In this document: piece after piece, positions 12,648-20,356 of the stretch
Numbering within the stretch: the stretch's first letter is position 1
Layout of the letters: each line of letters begins with the position of its first letter
IMG/VR virus record: IMGVR_UViG_3300017987_000421
Span: 1 to 21,097 of that record
DNA: 21,097 nucleotides
Direction: 5' to 3' (one strand)
DNA from: a virus
Made by a program: the position numbers and the translations under genes
Notes under the pieces: generated by a model
The model's input: only the letters and a program-made list of their open reading frames with translations
What the model was told of the DNA's origin: nothing
Database searches by the model: none

Positions 12648-12880
12648 GTCGGAGTAACTCCTATAGTTTTAAAGATCCAGTTTCTAAGATCCTTCTCATT
12701 GTCGAATGAAGCAGAAAGAGCTACACCTTGAAAGTATGGTTTCCAAACCTTTCCTTCTTTCCTGATGTCATACCCTTTAAACTTTCCACTCTGTCTAGCA
12801 AACTTGATAAGACCTTTTAAAGTCAACTTGAATTCTTTTTGCTTCTCGTAAAAAGCTATCAGATCTGATGCTTTACTCAT
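12644..12880 (-). CDS. Leader-bearing small protein
   Basis: This is a 78-residue product beginning MSKASDLIAFYE-KQK; F-Y-E at residue 12 is at the usual leader position though F replaces L/I. The body is a helix (KLTLKGLIKFARQSGKF) followed by a small beta unit (YDIRKEGKVWKPYFQGVALS) and a C-terminal helix (NEKDLRNWIFKTIG). This helix-strand-helix form resembles small substrate- or DNA-contacting units, but I cannot name a family. AAGGA precedes the ATG. Confidence 0.72.
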   Translation of the reverse strand: MSKASDLIAFYEKQKEFKLTLKGLIKFARQSGKFKGYDIRKEGKVWKPYFQGVALSASFDNEKDLRNWIFKTIGVTPT

Positions 12881-12883
12881 AGA

Positions 12884-13108
12884 TCATTCCTTATTGTAAA
12901 GTCTGTTGATTGCGTCTTGATCCTTCTCGATAATCGGTCTAGGTGGAAACCAAGTCTGCTCTACCGGAACACTCGGTGGGATATAGGTTCTGTTTTTCAA
13001 ATGACCTACGAGTTCTTTATTGTTTTGTCTTCTTCTCTCTTCTTCTCTTCGTCTTTGTTCACTGGGAGAAAGATAAACGAGTTTTCTCTTTACAACTTTA
13101 AGCGTCAT
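12884..13108 (-). CDS. Small Arg/Glu-rich protein downstream of the portal
   Basis: The product is 74 residues. It has a strongly charged helix (SPSEQRRREEERRRQNNKEL) and then a Pro-rich part (YIPPSVPVEQTWFPPRPIIE). The start lies inside the portal gene end, with GAAGGAG six bases upstream. No leader is present. It may be a small portal- or scaffold-linked protein by position; function unknown. Confidence 0.6.
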   Translation of the reverse strand: MTLKVVKRKLVYLSPSEQRRREEERRRQNNKELVGHLKNRTYIPPSVPVEQTWFPPRPIIEKDQDAINRLYNKE

Positions 13109-14780
13109 CTGGTTCTCCTTCTGGATTTGGTTCAGCAGGTGCTGTCATGTCAGGATTGATCGGTGCAGGTGGATCTTTTGGAACCTTCTTCACATTGAGA
13201 ACATCCTTCAGACCTACAAGTCTAAATTGCTCTGCAAGAAAATCAGCAAACTTATCGTAGTCAATTATCTCTTCCATTGGAGATCCTTCTTCTCCAAGAT
13301 CAAAGACAAAATCTTTTGCACTGGATATCATTCCAATAGATGTATCAAGATACTCAAGTGAGTCAAGGTTATCAATCTCAACAAGCTTGTGAATAAAATT
13401 AACTTCAATGTCAGACTTTTTAAATTCTATTCCTTTGTTTGCGAGATCAATCATGATGAGTTCTATGATACCGTTAGCAAGTGATCTCTGAATGTTCTTG
13501 AGAAGTCTGAGATACCTTGCATAGCGTCTGAGCATGTTTCCTTTTGACTCATCATCAGCAGCAAACAAAACTTCATATGGAATACCTACTGCCGATGTAA
13601 TGGATCGTCTGATGTCTTCGATTGAAGAAAGAAGATCATCAGGTTCTTGTGATGTATGCTCAACAGCAGTGATAGTTCCTTTGTCTCCAAAAATAGGAAC
13701 AACTTTTATTTTACCTGCGGTGTTCATCACGTTTTCAACAGTGAGTTGGTCTTTTGATTTATCAAGACCAATCTTTTTGTTTAACGTCTGCTCTACCTGT
13801 CTTGCTGCTGCGAGTCCTTTCTTAACGTCATAGTTCGGTGGAACCTGCATACCAAATATTGTGCCATTGGAAAGTTTTGCTATTTTGGTAGCTGGTACAA
13901 GATTCTCTAGTACCTCTAATTCTTTCACTTTGGAGAGGACAGGAAACAACATCGACTTACCGATGCGAACAAATCGTGGGATATCTTTTAAGACTGCTTT
14001 CACTCTTTCAGTCTGCTGATTGTATCCAACCATACATCCTTGATAGAGTTCTTCATGAAGATCAATTCTAATCTTCCTTGCATCCATAGAAAATCTTACA
14101 AACTCAGACTCTTCCTTCTTAACGACATTTCCCTTTATGTCCATGCAAAGATATTCTTCTACCTCTGAAAACTTAGTGAGAGCAATTACCATATGCTGAA
14201 TCACATTATCGTTAAGCTCTATAAGACCAAACTCTTTTGGTTTTTTGTCTTCTGCTTCACTCAGATTATTTTCTTCTTTTGCATCAGGTGATTTATTTAT
14301 CTCTGTAGACAAAAGGTAGTCACCATATAGAAGCATGTCGGGAGTAATTGTTTTCACGATAGTATCAAAACCATACTTCTCATCGAGATCCTTGATAGCT
14401 TTTTTGATCTTTGGTTTCTTCGAAGTCACATCAAGAATATTCCCAGTGGCAACATCTGGGGAAAGAGCATCTTCTGTGATCTGGTCAATGATGGTTTCTA
14501 CTAGCCAGTTTCCTCTGATCCTCTCAATCTCTTTAAACATCTGATGTCTGTGCTGAGAGATCCTTGTGTAGATAGAAGTGTACGCAAGATTGACATGATA
14601 GTTTTTCATACTTGAATCATGTCTGATGTCTTGAAGTTTCTCTTGAAACTCTTGCATGGTGATACGACCACGATTCTTTTCGACTATGGATTCTTCTAGC
14701 TTTTCCAGTTGCAGATCTGAAAGCTGAATATGAGTTTCTACAGGTGAAAAAACATTTTTGATTCTGTCTAATAAATTCAT
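13098..14780 (-). CDS. Portal protein, T4 gp20-like
   Basis: The product is 560 residues, near the 524 of T4 gp20. It forms the 12-fold ring through which DNA is packaged. The N-terminal 110 residues are helical (SMKNYHVNLAYTSIYTRISQ). A wing region follows (DMLLYGDYLLSTEI, then an acidic EENNLSEAEDKK loop, then FGLIELNDNVIQHMVIAL). Later come FVRIGKSMLFPVLSKVKELE, a VMNTAGKIKVVPIFGDKGTI strand pair, IEDIRRSITSAVGIPYEVLF, and the long helix RRYARYLRLLKNIQRSLANG, which fits the stem/crown helices of portals. The C-terminus is Pro-rich and acidic. GAGGA lies upstream of the ATG. It stands between the HNH gene and the second leader cassette, after the terminase as usual. Confidence 0.85.
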   Translation of the reverse strand: MNLLDRIKNVFSPVETHIQLSDLQLEKLEESIVEKNRGRITMQEFQEKLQDIRHDSSMKNYHVNLAYTSIYTRISQHRHQMFKEIERIRGNWLVETIIDQITEDALSPDVATGNILDVTSKKPKIKKAIKDLDEKYGFDTIVKTITPDMLLYGDYLLSTEINKSPDAKEENNLSEAEDKKPKEFGLIELNDNVIQHMVIALTKFSEVEEYLCMDIKGNVVKKEESEFVRFSMDARKIRIDLHEELYQGCMVGYNQQTERVKAVLKDIPRFVRIGKSMLFPVLSKVKELEVLENLVPATKIAKLSNGTIFGMQVPPNYDVKKGLAAARQVEQTLNKKIGLDKSKDQLTVENVMNTAGKIKVVPIFGDKGTITAVEHTSQEPDDLLSSIEDIRRSITSAVGIPYEVLFAADDESKGNMLRRYARYLRLLKNIQRSLANGIIELIMIDLANKGIEFKKSDIEVNFIHKLVEIDNLDSLEYLDTSIGMISSAKDFVFDLGEEGSPMEEIIDYDKFADFLAEQFRLVGLKDVLNVKKVPKDPPAPINPDMTAPAEPNPEGEPDDA

Positions 14781-14791
14781 TTAGGATTCCT

Positions 14792-15133
14792 CTAATCGTT
14801 TAGTTTTCTTCTCCAGATTTCTGCGTCTATCTCACACTGAGTATTGACATCTTTGAAGTCACAACAATGACCAAAAACAATATGACAATTGAGTGACTTG
14901 AACCTACCACCTTCGCATAACGTAATTAAATTACTTTCTTCAAGTTCCATGTCGGGAAATAGGTGGTATGGATAAATGTGATGTACAGTTATTTTTTTAT
15001 TTGATCCACACACATAACAGGTAGGAAACTTCTTTAAGTGTTCCTCTCTAACTTTTCTCCATTGGGGAGATCTCTTTGCACCTTTGGGAGCTTTGCCTTG
15101 TATCCTGTCTTTAATCTTCTCTATAAAACTCAT
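14792..15133 (-). CDS. HNH endonuclease next to terminase and portal
   Basis: The product is 113 residues. It holds a classic HNH core: zinc Cys39 and Cys42 (CYVC), the His pair HH at 51-52 in ITVHHIYP, Asn68 in ESNLITLC with Cys73, then NCHIVFGHC with Cys83, His84 and His89. The start overlaps the stop of the zinc-domain gene (ATGA). HNH proteins next to terminase genes take part in DNA packaging in several phages (HK97 gp74 is the known case), and others are homing enzymes. The position inside the terminase-portal block and the operon-like overlap favour a packaging-linked nuclease. No intron structure is seen around it. Confidence 0.85.
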   Translation of the reverse strand: MSFIEKIKDRIQGKAPKGAKRSPQWRKVREEHLKKFPTCYVCGSNKKITVHHIYPYHLFPDMELEESNLITLCEGGRFKSLNCHIVFGHCCDFKDVNTQCEIDAEIWRRKLND

Positions 15134-15321
15134 TTGGGTTTTTTCCCGCCTTTGATTCTTTTTTGTTGTTCCAAAAACTTTTTTCTGTTCTTCTTTATTT
15201 CTTCATTCACAATATCAACACACAACTCAACACACTCATCACAAATAAAAACATTAGGCCCAGCCACTATCACTTTTACCTCGTCGTTTCTCTTTCCACA
15301 GAAGCTACAATCCAAACTCAT
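15130..15321 (-). CDS. Free-standing ClpX-type C4 zinc-binding domain
   Basis: The product is 63 residues from ATG 15321, which overlaps the terminase stop (TAATG) and has GGGGAG upstream. It is a nearly complete match in form to the N-terminal domain of the ClpX unfoldase: CSFCGK with Cys5 and Cys8, the segment [20 protein letters not shown], and Cys27 and Cys30, giving C-x2-C-x18-C-x2-C, then VDIVNEEI and a basic helical tail. In ClpX this domain forms a dimer and binds adaptors such as SspB and substrates. Here there is no AAA+ part. It could compete with host ClpX for adaptors or substrates, or recruit ClpXP; these are inferences. Zinc-domain proteins of this kind are known in some phages. 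Confidence 0.88.
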   Translation of the reverse strand: MSLDCSFCGKRNDEVKVIVAGPNVFICDECVELCVDIVNEEIKKNRKKFLEQQKRIKGGKKPK

Positions 15322-16844
15322 TACACTCCCCACAGTTGTTCTTTAAGTTGTGGTGACATTGATTCTCTGTTCTCTTCTTCCTCTCTTGCCATCTCTTCAC
15401 CCATTTCAAACCATGCATATTGTGCAGTAGATTCCATTCTTTCCAAGGCTTGAGATGTAGCGTCAACTTGGTCATCAAATTTCCCTGATGGAAATGCACT
15501 AATCTCTTCTAAGAACTCAGGAACCCACTTTGCTATTAATGGATCTGGAAGATAAACACATCCTGCTTCTATTTGTGGAGAAACTGCGTGAAGTCTTGCT
15601 TCCTTTGAATCTTTAGCCCTGATTCCTATCACTCCAGCAATGTCAGCTTGAAGTTCTTCGATGATTGCGTGACCGTTTGCTGCTTCCTCTACAATGATTT
15701 CTCTTGACTCTGGCCATCTTGCTTTCATCTTCTTGATAGCAGTTTTTGTTTGGACGTAAGTCATTCTCTCTCTGACTTGATCTAGAAGATGTTTCTTTGC
15801 TCCAAGCTTTCCCCAGACCTGACCGACTACAAATGAATTCTTGTTACCTGTTTTTCCGAAAGAACAATCCCAAGACTGCATCACATAATCATACTTCTCA
15901 AAAGGTGTTGAGTAATATCTCCACCAATTTCTGTTGATGATGTTACCACCTTCAACCGTTGGCGTTTGCTGATACATTGCTCCCCAAAAATACGAACCAA
16001 CACTGATCTTGATTTTAAGGAGTCGCTCTTCGCTATATTTTTCTGGCCAAAGAGCTTCATCAATTTGTCTCGGATCTTCTGGGTTATCATCTGTTTCCTT
16101 GATTGCTGGGAGATCGATTACTTCCCACTGGTCTGCGTCTGGATCTGACTCGGCAAGTGCGAGAAGTCTTCCTGAGAGATCATCTTCATGCCACCTAGTT
16201 TGGATGACAAGAACACTTCCTTCCTTCTCAAGTCTCGTGAATGCTGTTGAAGTGTACCAATCCCAAACCTTTTGACGGTATGTTGGTGACAGTGCTTCTT
16301 CTTGGTTCTTGATTGGATCGTCTATAATTAAAAAATCTGCACCCATGCCTGTGATAGCACCACCGACACCAGCACAACGATAAACACCTTTCCTGTTTAC
16401 AATTTCAAAAGTCTCAGAGTTTCTAAGATACGAACCATCGGCAACTGTGCGAATGTTCTTCTCCCAGAGTCTTGTCTCAGGGAAGATCTTTCTGTATGCA
16501 GGAGAGTCTATAACTCTTTGCACATCACGATTCATACGAGCAGCAAGATCTGCTCCATATGAACATGCAATAATTTGTGAGTCTGGTCTTTTACCAAGTA
16601 TGAATGCAGGAAGTCTTCTAGATGCAAGCTCACTCTTACCATGTCTCGGTGGAACAAAGATCATGAGTCTTTTAATTTCACCGTTGACAAACTTGTCTAG
16701 CTTCTCAGCTATGAGTTCATGATGCCAGTTTGTTTGGTAGTCTTCTTTGGTGAGTTGCGTGAATTCTAGAAGTTCTCTTCGTGCTAGTTCTATGTCGGTA
16801 TCTTCAAGTCCAAACTCCGCTTCTTTGATATCTTTTTTTGCCAT
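15321..16844 (-). CDS. terL: Terminase large subunit (DNA-packaging ATPase and nuclease)
   Basis: The product is 507 residues. It pumps DNA into the prohead and cuts concatemers. ATPase domain: Walker A PPRHGKS at 65-71, the adenine-side IIACSYG, Walker B FLIIDD at 171-176, and the coupling region [16 protein letters not shown] at 213-228. Nuclease domain: first acidic residue in QSWDCSFG (Asp326), second in IIVEEAANG (Glu386/387), third cluster in [13 protein letters not shown] (Asp457, 458, 461), as in the RNase H-like terminase nuclease. All catalytic positions are present. The ATG at 16844 has only a weak ribosome site. No small terminase subunit was recognised next to it. It follows the first leader cassette and leads into the zinc-domain, HNH and portal genes. 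Confidence 0.95.
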   Translation of the reverse strand: MAKKDIKEAEFGLEDTDIELARRELLEFTQLTKEDYQTNWHHELIAEKLDKFVNGEIKRLMIFVPPRHGKSELASRRLPAFILGKRPDSQIIACSYGADLAARMNRDVQRVIDSPAYRKIFPETRLWEKNIRTVADGSYLRNSETFEIVNRKGVYRCAGVGGAITGMGADFLIIDDPIKNQEEALSPTYRQKVWDWYTSTAFTRLEKEGSVLVIQTRWHEDDLSGRLLALAESDPDADQWEVIDLPAIKETDDNPEDPRQIDEALWPEKYSEERLLKIKISVGSYFWGAMYQQTPTVEGGNIINRNWWRYYSTPFEKYDYVMQSWDCSFGKTGNKNSFVVGQVWGKLGAKKHLLDQVRERMTYVQTKTAIKKMKARWPESREIIVEEAANGHAIIEELQADIAGVIGIRAKDSKEARLHAVSPQIEAGCVYLPDPLIAKWVPEFLEEISAFPSGKFDDQVDATSQALERMESTAQYAWFEMGEEMAREEEENRESMSPQLKEQLWGV

Positions 16845-16872
16845 TTATTTTTGGGTTTCTTCTTCTCTTGGA

Positions 16873-17088
16873 TTACTTGTGAAATTGTTCGAACGGACAT
16901 CTGCCTGATGGTGTCGGTGTCATTCCAGTACTAACTCCATCATCCCAACTCAAACCACAAGTACCACATGTAACTTTGTCTTTTGCTTTCTCTCCATCTT
17001 TCAATGGCTAAACTTCGTAGTCTTTTGGGATATCACTAAGTTTTAATTTCTTCTCAAGTAAATCTATCACTTCTTTTGCTTTACTCAT
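16873..17088 (-). pseudogene. Leader-bearing zinc-ribbon-like gene broken or recoded by an in-frame amber codon
   Basis: From ATG 17088 the frame reads MSKAKEVIDLLE-KKLK, then LSDIPKDYEV, then TAG at 17008-17010, and continues in the same frame for 44 sense codons to TAA at 16873. The part after TAG reads PLKDGEKAKDKVTCGTCG, then LSWDDGVSTG, then PTPSGRCPFEQFHK. The C-x2-C ... R-C-P-F-E-x-F-H pattern resembles a small zinc-ribbon-like protein that I recall as common in phages, where a DYxPL...GxxA...TCGTCG order is usual. So one 71-residue gene is split by a single TAG. With termination only a 26-residue leader peptide is made. Several other genes here end in TAG, so genome-wide recoding is unlikely; a recent mutation, a suppressor host, or programmed readthrough remain. 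An AAGGA site precedes the ATG. Confidence 0.8.
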
Positions 17089-17120
17089 TTTTTATTTCCT
17101 TCCATACGTTTTAGTCTCTC

Positions 17121-17429
17121 TTATTTATCACCAAATTTAACTTTGCTTGGATCAATACCTAGTGCTTTTACAATCTTTAATGCATCTCCCTTAGATGTTT
17201 GTCTACCTTTTGGATCACTGTCACTTCCATGCCACAAAGAAACAAAAAACTTTCCATCTCTACCGTTACGAATAATGTCACTTAATAAAGAAGATTCAAT
17301 TGATTCGAGATCCGTATTGCCTTTGGATCTTGCCTTACTTTTTAAAGAGTCAAGTCTCTTTGATTCTTCATCAGTCAAATTTTTATACTTTACTTCCAGC
17401 AACTTTATTACTTCTTTTGCCTTACTCAT
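17121..17429 (-). CDS. Leader-bearing protein of unknown function
   Basis: This is a 102-residue product beginning MSKAKEVIKLLE-VKY, with L-L-E at residue 12. After the leader it is helical and charged (NLTDEESKRLDSLKSKARSK), followed by LSDIIRNGRDGKFFVSLWHG, a SDSDPKGRQTSKGDAL loop and a final helix with LGIDPSKVKFGDK. AAAGGA lies upstream. The first bases of the gene are nearly the same as those of the genes at 17088 and 17866. No family recognised. Confidence 0.75.
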   Translation of the reverse strand: MSKAKEVIKLLEVKYKNLTDEESKRLDSLKSKARSKGNTDLESIESSLLSDIIRNGRDGKFFVSLWHGSDSDPKGRQTSKGDALKIVKALGIDPSKVKFGDK

Positions 17430-17440
17430 TATTATTTCCT

Positions 17441-17866
17441 TTATTGAAATTCATCACCCAGTTTGTCCATAGTAAACCCAATATCTTCACGTTCATCTTC
17501 ACTTGATTCTATCGTTGTTAGATTAAGTAATTTCACTCTCTCGTAAACAACACCAGAAATTCTGTCCTCTATGGTTACTCTTCTTACCAAGACACCATTT
17601 GATTTTTTACCTAAAACAAAAGAATCTGCTTCAGCTTTGGCTGTTGAATAGGAATCATAAACATCAATCATTTTCCCTTGTGACTTAAACTTTTTTAGTA
17701 CCTCATCAGCACCATAAATTTCACTACCTTCCAAAACATCATAGTCATTACTTATACTAAGGAAATACTTGTTTGGTGTTTTCCCATCACCAACCATATC
17801 CCTTGCCATCTTTTTTACTTTGCTGTTCTCTTCGATAGAAGTAATCACTTCTTTTGCTTTACTCAT
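17441..17866 (-). CDS. Leader-bearing protein of unknown function
   Basis: The product is 141 residues beginning MSKAKEVITSIEE-NSK, with S-I-E at 12 and I-E-E at 13. The body has alternating strands and helices: NKYFLSISNDYDVLEGSEIY, then GADEVLKKFKSQGKMIDVYD, SYSTAKAEADSFVLG, and RRVTIEDRISGVVYERVKLL, with an acidic SSEDERED loop. It looks like a compact alpha/beta domain with two beta-alpha units, but I cannot name it. AAGGAG precedes the ATG. Confidence 0.75.
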   Translation of the reverse strand: MSKAKEVITSIEENSKVKKMARDMVGDGKTPNKYFLSISNDYDVLEGSEIYGADEVLKKFKSQGKMIDVYDSYSTAKAEADSFVLGKKSNGVLVRRVTIEDRISGVVYERVKLLNLTTIESSEDEREDIGFTMDKLGDEFQ

Positions 17867-17880
17867 TTTTTAGTTCTCCT

Positions 17881-18540
17881 TTATTTTTTATCAGACAATT
17901 CAAAATATTTTTCTATGTCTGACCGACTACTCTTAACTCTCTCTGCTGCCTTTTTGTAATTATTTAACTGGGAAAGAAGTTCTTTCTTTAGTCTATCAAG
18001 TTCTTTTTGAATTCCCTTCTCTCCATCATTAACTTTAAAACTTATGTAATCTTTATGTGATATTGACTCTCCACTTTTAACCTTTCCATCCGAGAAATAA
18101 AAACTGTTACCATCTACTGTAATAGACTTATTATATCTATCTACCTCAATACCTTTTTTCCTAAGACTTGAACTTATTCCCATAAGGATGGCATTTCTGT
18201 TCTGTCCTTCTTTTCTATCATCTATGATTCGTACAAGCTTTTTCTTGAGATTTTTGATTTGAGTATCAGATAATTTTTTAACTCTAACCCTCTTACTATA
18301 CTCATTCATTGCAGTAACAACTATAACAGATCCATCTCTGTCTGCTTGGAAATCAACTTCTTCACCATTGAGAGTTCCAGTAGCATAACCATAACTTGGT
18401 TTTCTGGTTATCTTGACTCCAAGAAGTTTTGCAAGATGCATCATCTCATCTGCTTTAAAATTCTCTTCACTGTTATATCTTGCAGATGAAACTTCAAATC
18501 CTTCTTGGATTTCCATAATTACATTTCTTGCTTTACTCAT
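17881..18540 (-). CDS. Leader-bearing protein with C-terminal coiled coil
   Basis: The product is 219 residues beginning MSKARNVIMEIQE-GFE, with I-Q-E at residue 13. An N-terminal half (FKADEMMHLAKLLGVKITRK, then YATGTLNGEEVDFQADRDGS) and a middle half (KKGIEVDRYNKSITVDGNSF) each look like a small helix-strand unit around a D-G turn and may be related repeats. The C-terminal 60 residues form a basic coiled coil (ELDRLKKELLSQLNNYKKAA). TAGGAG lies upstream. Function unknown; packaging is inferred from the leader. Confidence 0.75.
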   Translation of the reverse strand: MSKARNVIMEIQEGFEVSSARYNSEENFKADEMMHLAKLLGVKITRKPSYGYATGTLNGEEVDFQADRDGSVIVVTAMNEYSKRVRVKKLSDTQIKNLKKKLVRIIDDRKEGQNRNAILMGISSSLRKKGIEVDRYNKSITVDGNSFYFSDGKVKSGESISHKDYISFKVNDGEKGIQKELDRLKKELLSQLNNYKKAAERVKSSRSDIEKYFELSDKK

Positions 18541-18549
18541 TGCCGACTC

Positions 18550-19275
18550 CTAATTAACTCTGTACCCAAAGAAGTCACCCATCTCAACTTCTTCTCCATC
18601 ATAACTATTGAGAAAATGTCCACGACCATCTGCTCTCTCTGCTTCTGAAACAAACTCATCAAAGTCTGGGAGAAGGTTCATAAGGTCTTGGTTTCCACTC
18701 TCATACTTCTCTTGGTAGCTTTTGACCAACTCTTCAAGATTCATCCCAGTGTTGAGATAAATGATTTCTTCTTTATCTTCGATCTCAATTTCTTCTTCGG
18801 TGTCTTCATCATAGTAGGTAGACTCAAGACCTAGATTCTCAATCACAGAATCTTCAGTGATATGCCAAAGAAGAAAACTTGTGTTGAATGCCCACAGAGA
18901 TTCAGCAATATAATCTTTAAGTTTCTCATCTGCTTCATCATCCGTTAAGACTTCCCACTCTTCTCCATCTGCTTCAAAAGCGTACCCATTGTTTTCTACT
19001 TCTTCAGGATCTACTTTTAGATACTTGGCAAGTGCTTTCATTTTCTCTTCGTCAGATGCTTCACACATTCCTTCGAAGAACTTCTTCCAAAAAGATTTAC
19101 CTTGTTTCTTCTTTGCTGCTTTGGCATCGAAAGCTTGTTTGGTTTTCTTTGGCTTTGACTTCTTAAACTTCTTCATCATCTTTTTGATCTTCTTGAACGA
19201 AGGAAGTTTGAACTCATTAAGTTCTGTCCTGTGTTCATTGATCATGTCGATTATTTCAACTGCTCTTGTTGTCAT
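18550..19275 (-). CDS. Variant-leader protein of a phage-wide family with DGRGHF motif
   Basis: The product is 241 residues. The start MTTRAVEIIDMINE-HRT differs from MSKA but keeps the helix and I-N-E at residue 14, so I count it as a divergent leader. Residues 23-70 are very basic (PSFKKIKKMMKKFKKSKPKK). The rest is acidic: DEEKMKALAKYLKVDPEEVE, then WEVLTDDEADEKLKDYIAES, LWAFNTSFLLWHI, an EDTEEEIEIEDKEEI run, and ADGRGHFLNSYDGEEVEMGD ending GYRVN. The L-T-D-x-E-A-D, ESLWAF and DGRGHF..YDGEE blocks match a protein type I know from many phages without a function. The basic N-terminus may be an added module. GGGAG precedes the ATG. Confidence 0.78.
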   Translation of the reverse strand: MTTRAVEIIDMINEHRTELNEFKLPSFKKIKKMMKKFKKSKPKKTKQAFDAKAAKKKQGKSFWKKFFEGMCEASDEEKMKALAKYLKVDPEEVENNGYAFEADGEEWEVLTDDEADEKLKDYIAESLWAFNTSFLLWHITEDSVIENLGLESTYYDEDTEEEIEIEDKEEIIYLNTGMNLEELVKSYQEKYESGNQDLMNLLPDFDEFVSEAERADGRGHFLNSYDGEEVEMGDFFGYRVN

Positions 19276-19616
19276 TTTATGCTCCCTACTTTAATCCATC
19301 TTCCATCCCAAGGTTCAGATTTCCCATCAACTTTTAATATTTGTGTTCCCTTATTCTTTGAGACTCTAGCAGTAATACCGAGCATGGAAAGAATACCATT
19401 TATTCTTTCTTTTGTTGTTGGAGTATCCCAACCACTATCAGTAATTGAAACTTCTCCGTTATCAACTTTCACGATCTCATTTCCATGAAGCCAGACAGAC
19501 TTACCATCAGTTTCTGTGTTTGCAATTTTCTTCTTCTTTCCTTTCTTCAATGCTGATGCAATATCATCAGTAACCTTTCTGGCCATTTCTGTTATAATCT
19601 CTGTTGCTTTTGACAT
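19272..19616 (-). CDS. Leader-bearing protein with LHG / TTKERIN motif
   Basis: The product is 114 residues beginning MSKATEIITE-MAR; I-T-E at residue 10 is the candidate site. A basic linker (LKKGKKKKIANTETDGK) leads to a compact beta unit: SVWLHGNEIVKVDNGEVSIT, then DSGWDTPTTKERINGILSML, and a C-terminal strand pair ending PWDGRWIKVGSIK. The order LHG-N-x-I, D-S-G-W-x-T-x-TTK-x-R-x-N recalls a small protein family frequent in phages, unknown in function. The stop overlaps the start of the next gene (ATGA). Confidence 0.75.
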   Translation of the reverse strand: MSKATEIITEMARKVTDDIASALKKGKKKKIANTETDGKSVWLHGNEIVKVDNGEVSITDSGWDTPTTKERINGILSMLGITARVSKNKGTQILKVDGKSEPWDGRWIKVGSIK

Positions 19617-19621
19617 TTTAT

Positions 19622-20356
19622 TTATCCTTTCTTTATCTCGTATGCTTTGATTTCATTCTTACTAGGAATCCAAAGTTTCACCTTGACCTTATCACCAACT
19701 TTTAGCTTCGCCATCTTAGGATCGTCTTTAAGATCATACTCCTGCATACCGTAAAGTCTTTGCTTTCCGTAATTAACTTCAAACATAAAGTCATGCAAGT
19801 TGTTCTGGGAGAAGAATTGGTTTGCTCTTATTGATGCAATCTTTGAATCAATCCACTTTCCTTCGAACGCATCTTGGAAAACTCTCCATGCTGCTCTACC
19901 AGATGTGATGTCAGAGATTTTATGATATGCATCAAGGATTTTTTCAACAACACCACCGTCTACATAGTCATCTTTCTCTGCGTCTGAAACCATGCGAGTG
20001 TAGTTGTCTTTTCTATCTGCCTTTTTCCAAGCATTCATTGCATCCAAGTCACCAGATTTTACAAGATCATCAAGTTCAGTGACCATCAACGGAATGAATT
20101 TATCAAAAGCTTTCTTCCTTGCGACTTTATGCTTCTTGTAGAAATCTTTGAACTCATCGTAACCACCCTCACCTTTTTTTGGATCTCCATATGCATCTTT
20201 CTGTTCTGGATATTGCTTCTGAAGATCCTTCCAGAACTTTCTCTCTTCCTTGTCAAGCTTTCCAACTTGAATGGCAAGCTTTCTTGACGCACCAACTTTT
20301 GCTTCTGACAACTCTGCATCGTGCAGACTGCTGATAATATCTAATGCCTTACTCAT
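19622..20356 (-). CDS. Leader-bearing helical protein with C-terminal beta barrel-like end
   Basis: The product is 244 residues beginning MSKALDIISSLHDAELSE-AK; the leader is longer than usual, with L-S-E at 18 (a nearer Glu is 15). The body is helical and charged (LDKEERKFWKDLQKQYPEQK, then EFKDFYKKHKVARKKAFDKF), with DITSGRAAWRVFQDAF in the middle. The end, KLKVGDKVKVKLWIPSKNEI followed by KAYEIKKG, looks like a small barrel. AAGGAG lies eight bases upstream, inside the frame of the frameshifted gene before it. Function unknown. Confidence 0.75.
   Translation of the reverse strand: MSKALDIISSLHDAELSEAKVGASRKLAIQVGKLDKEERKFWKDLQKQYPEQKDAYGDPKKGEGGYDEFKDFYKKHKVARKKAFDKFIPLMVTELDDLVKSGDLDAMNAWKKADRKDNYTRMVSDAEKDDYVDGGVVEKILDAYHKISDITSGRAAWRVFQDAFEGKWIDSKIASIRANQFFSQNNLHDFMFEVNYGKQRLYGMQEYDLKDDPKMAKLKVGDKVKVKLWIPSKNEIKAYEIKKG

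Noticed and set aside
950-14719. Nine copies of the palindrome CAGATCTG
   Set aside because: Nearly all fall in the same codon phase and encode (S/T/P)-D-L, so they follow from a frequent peptide and codon choice and are not an independent DNA signal.
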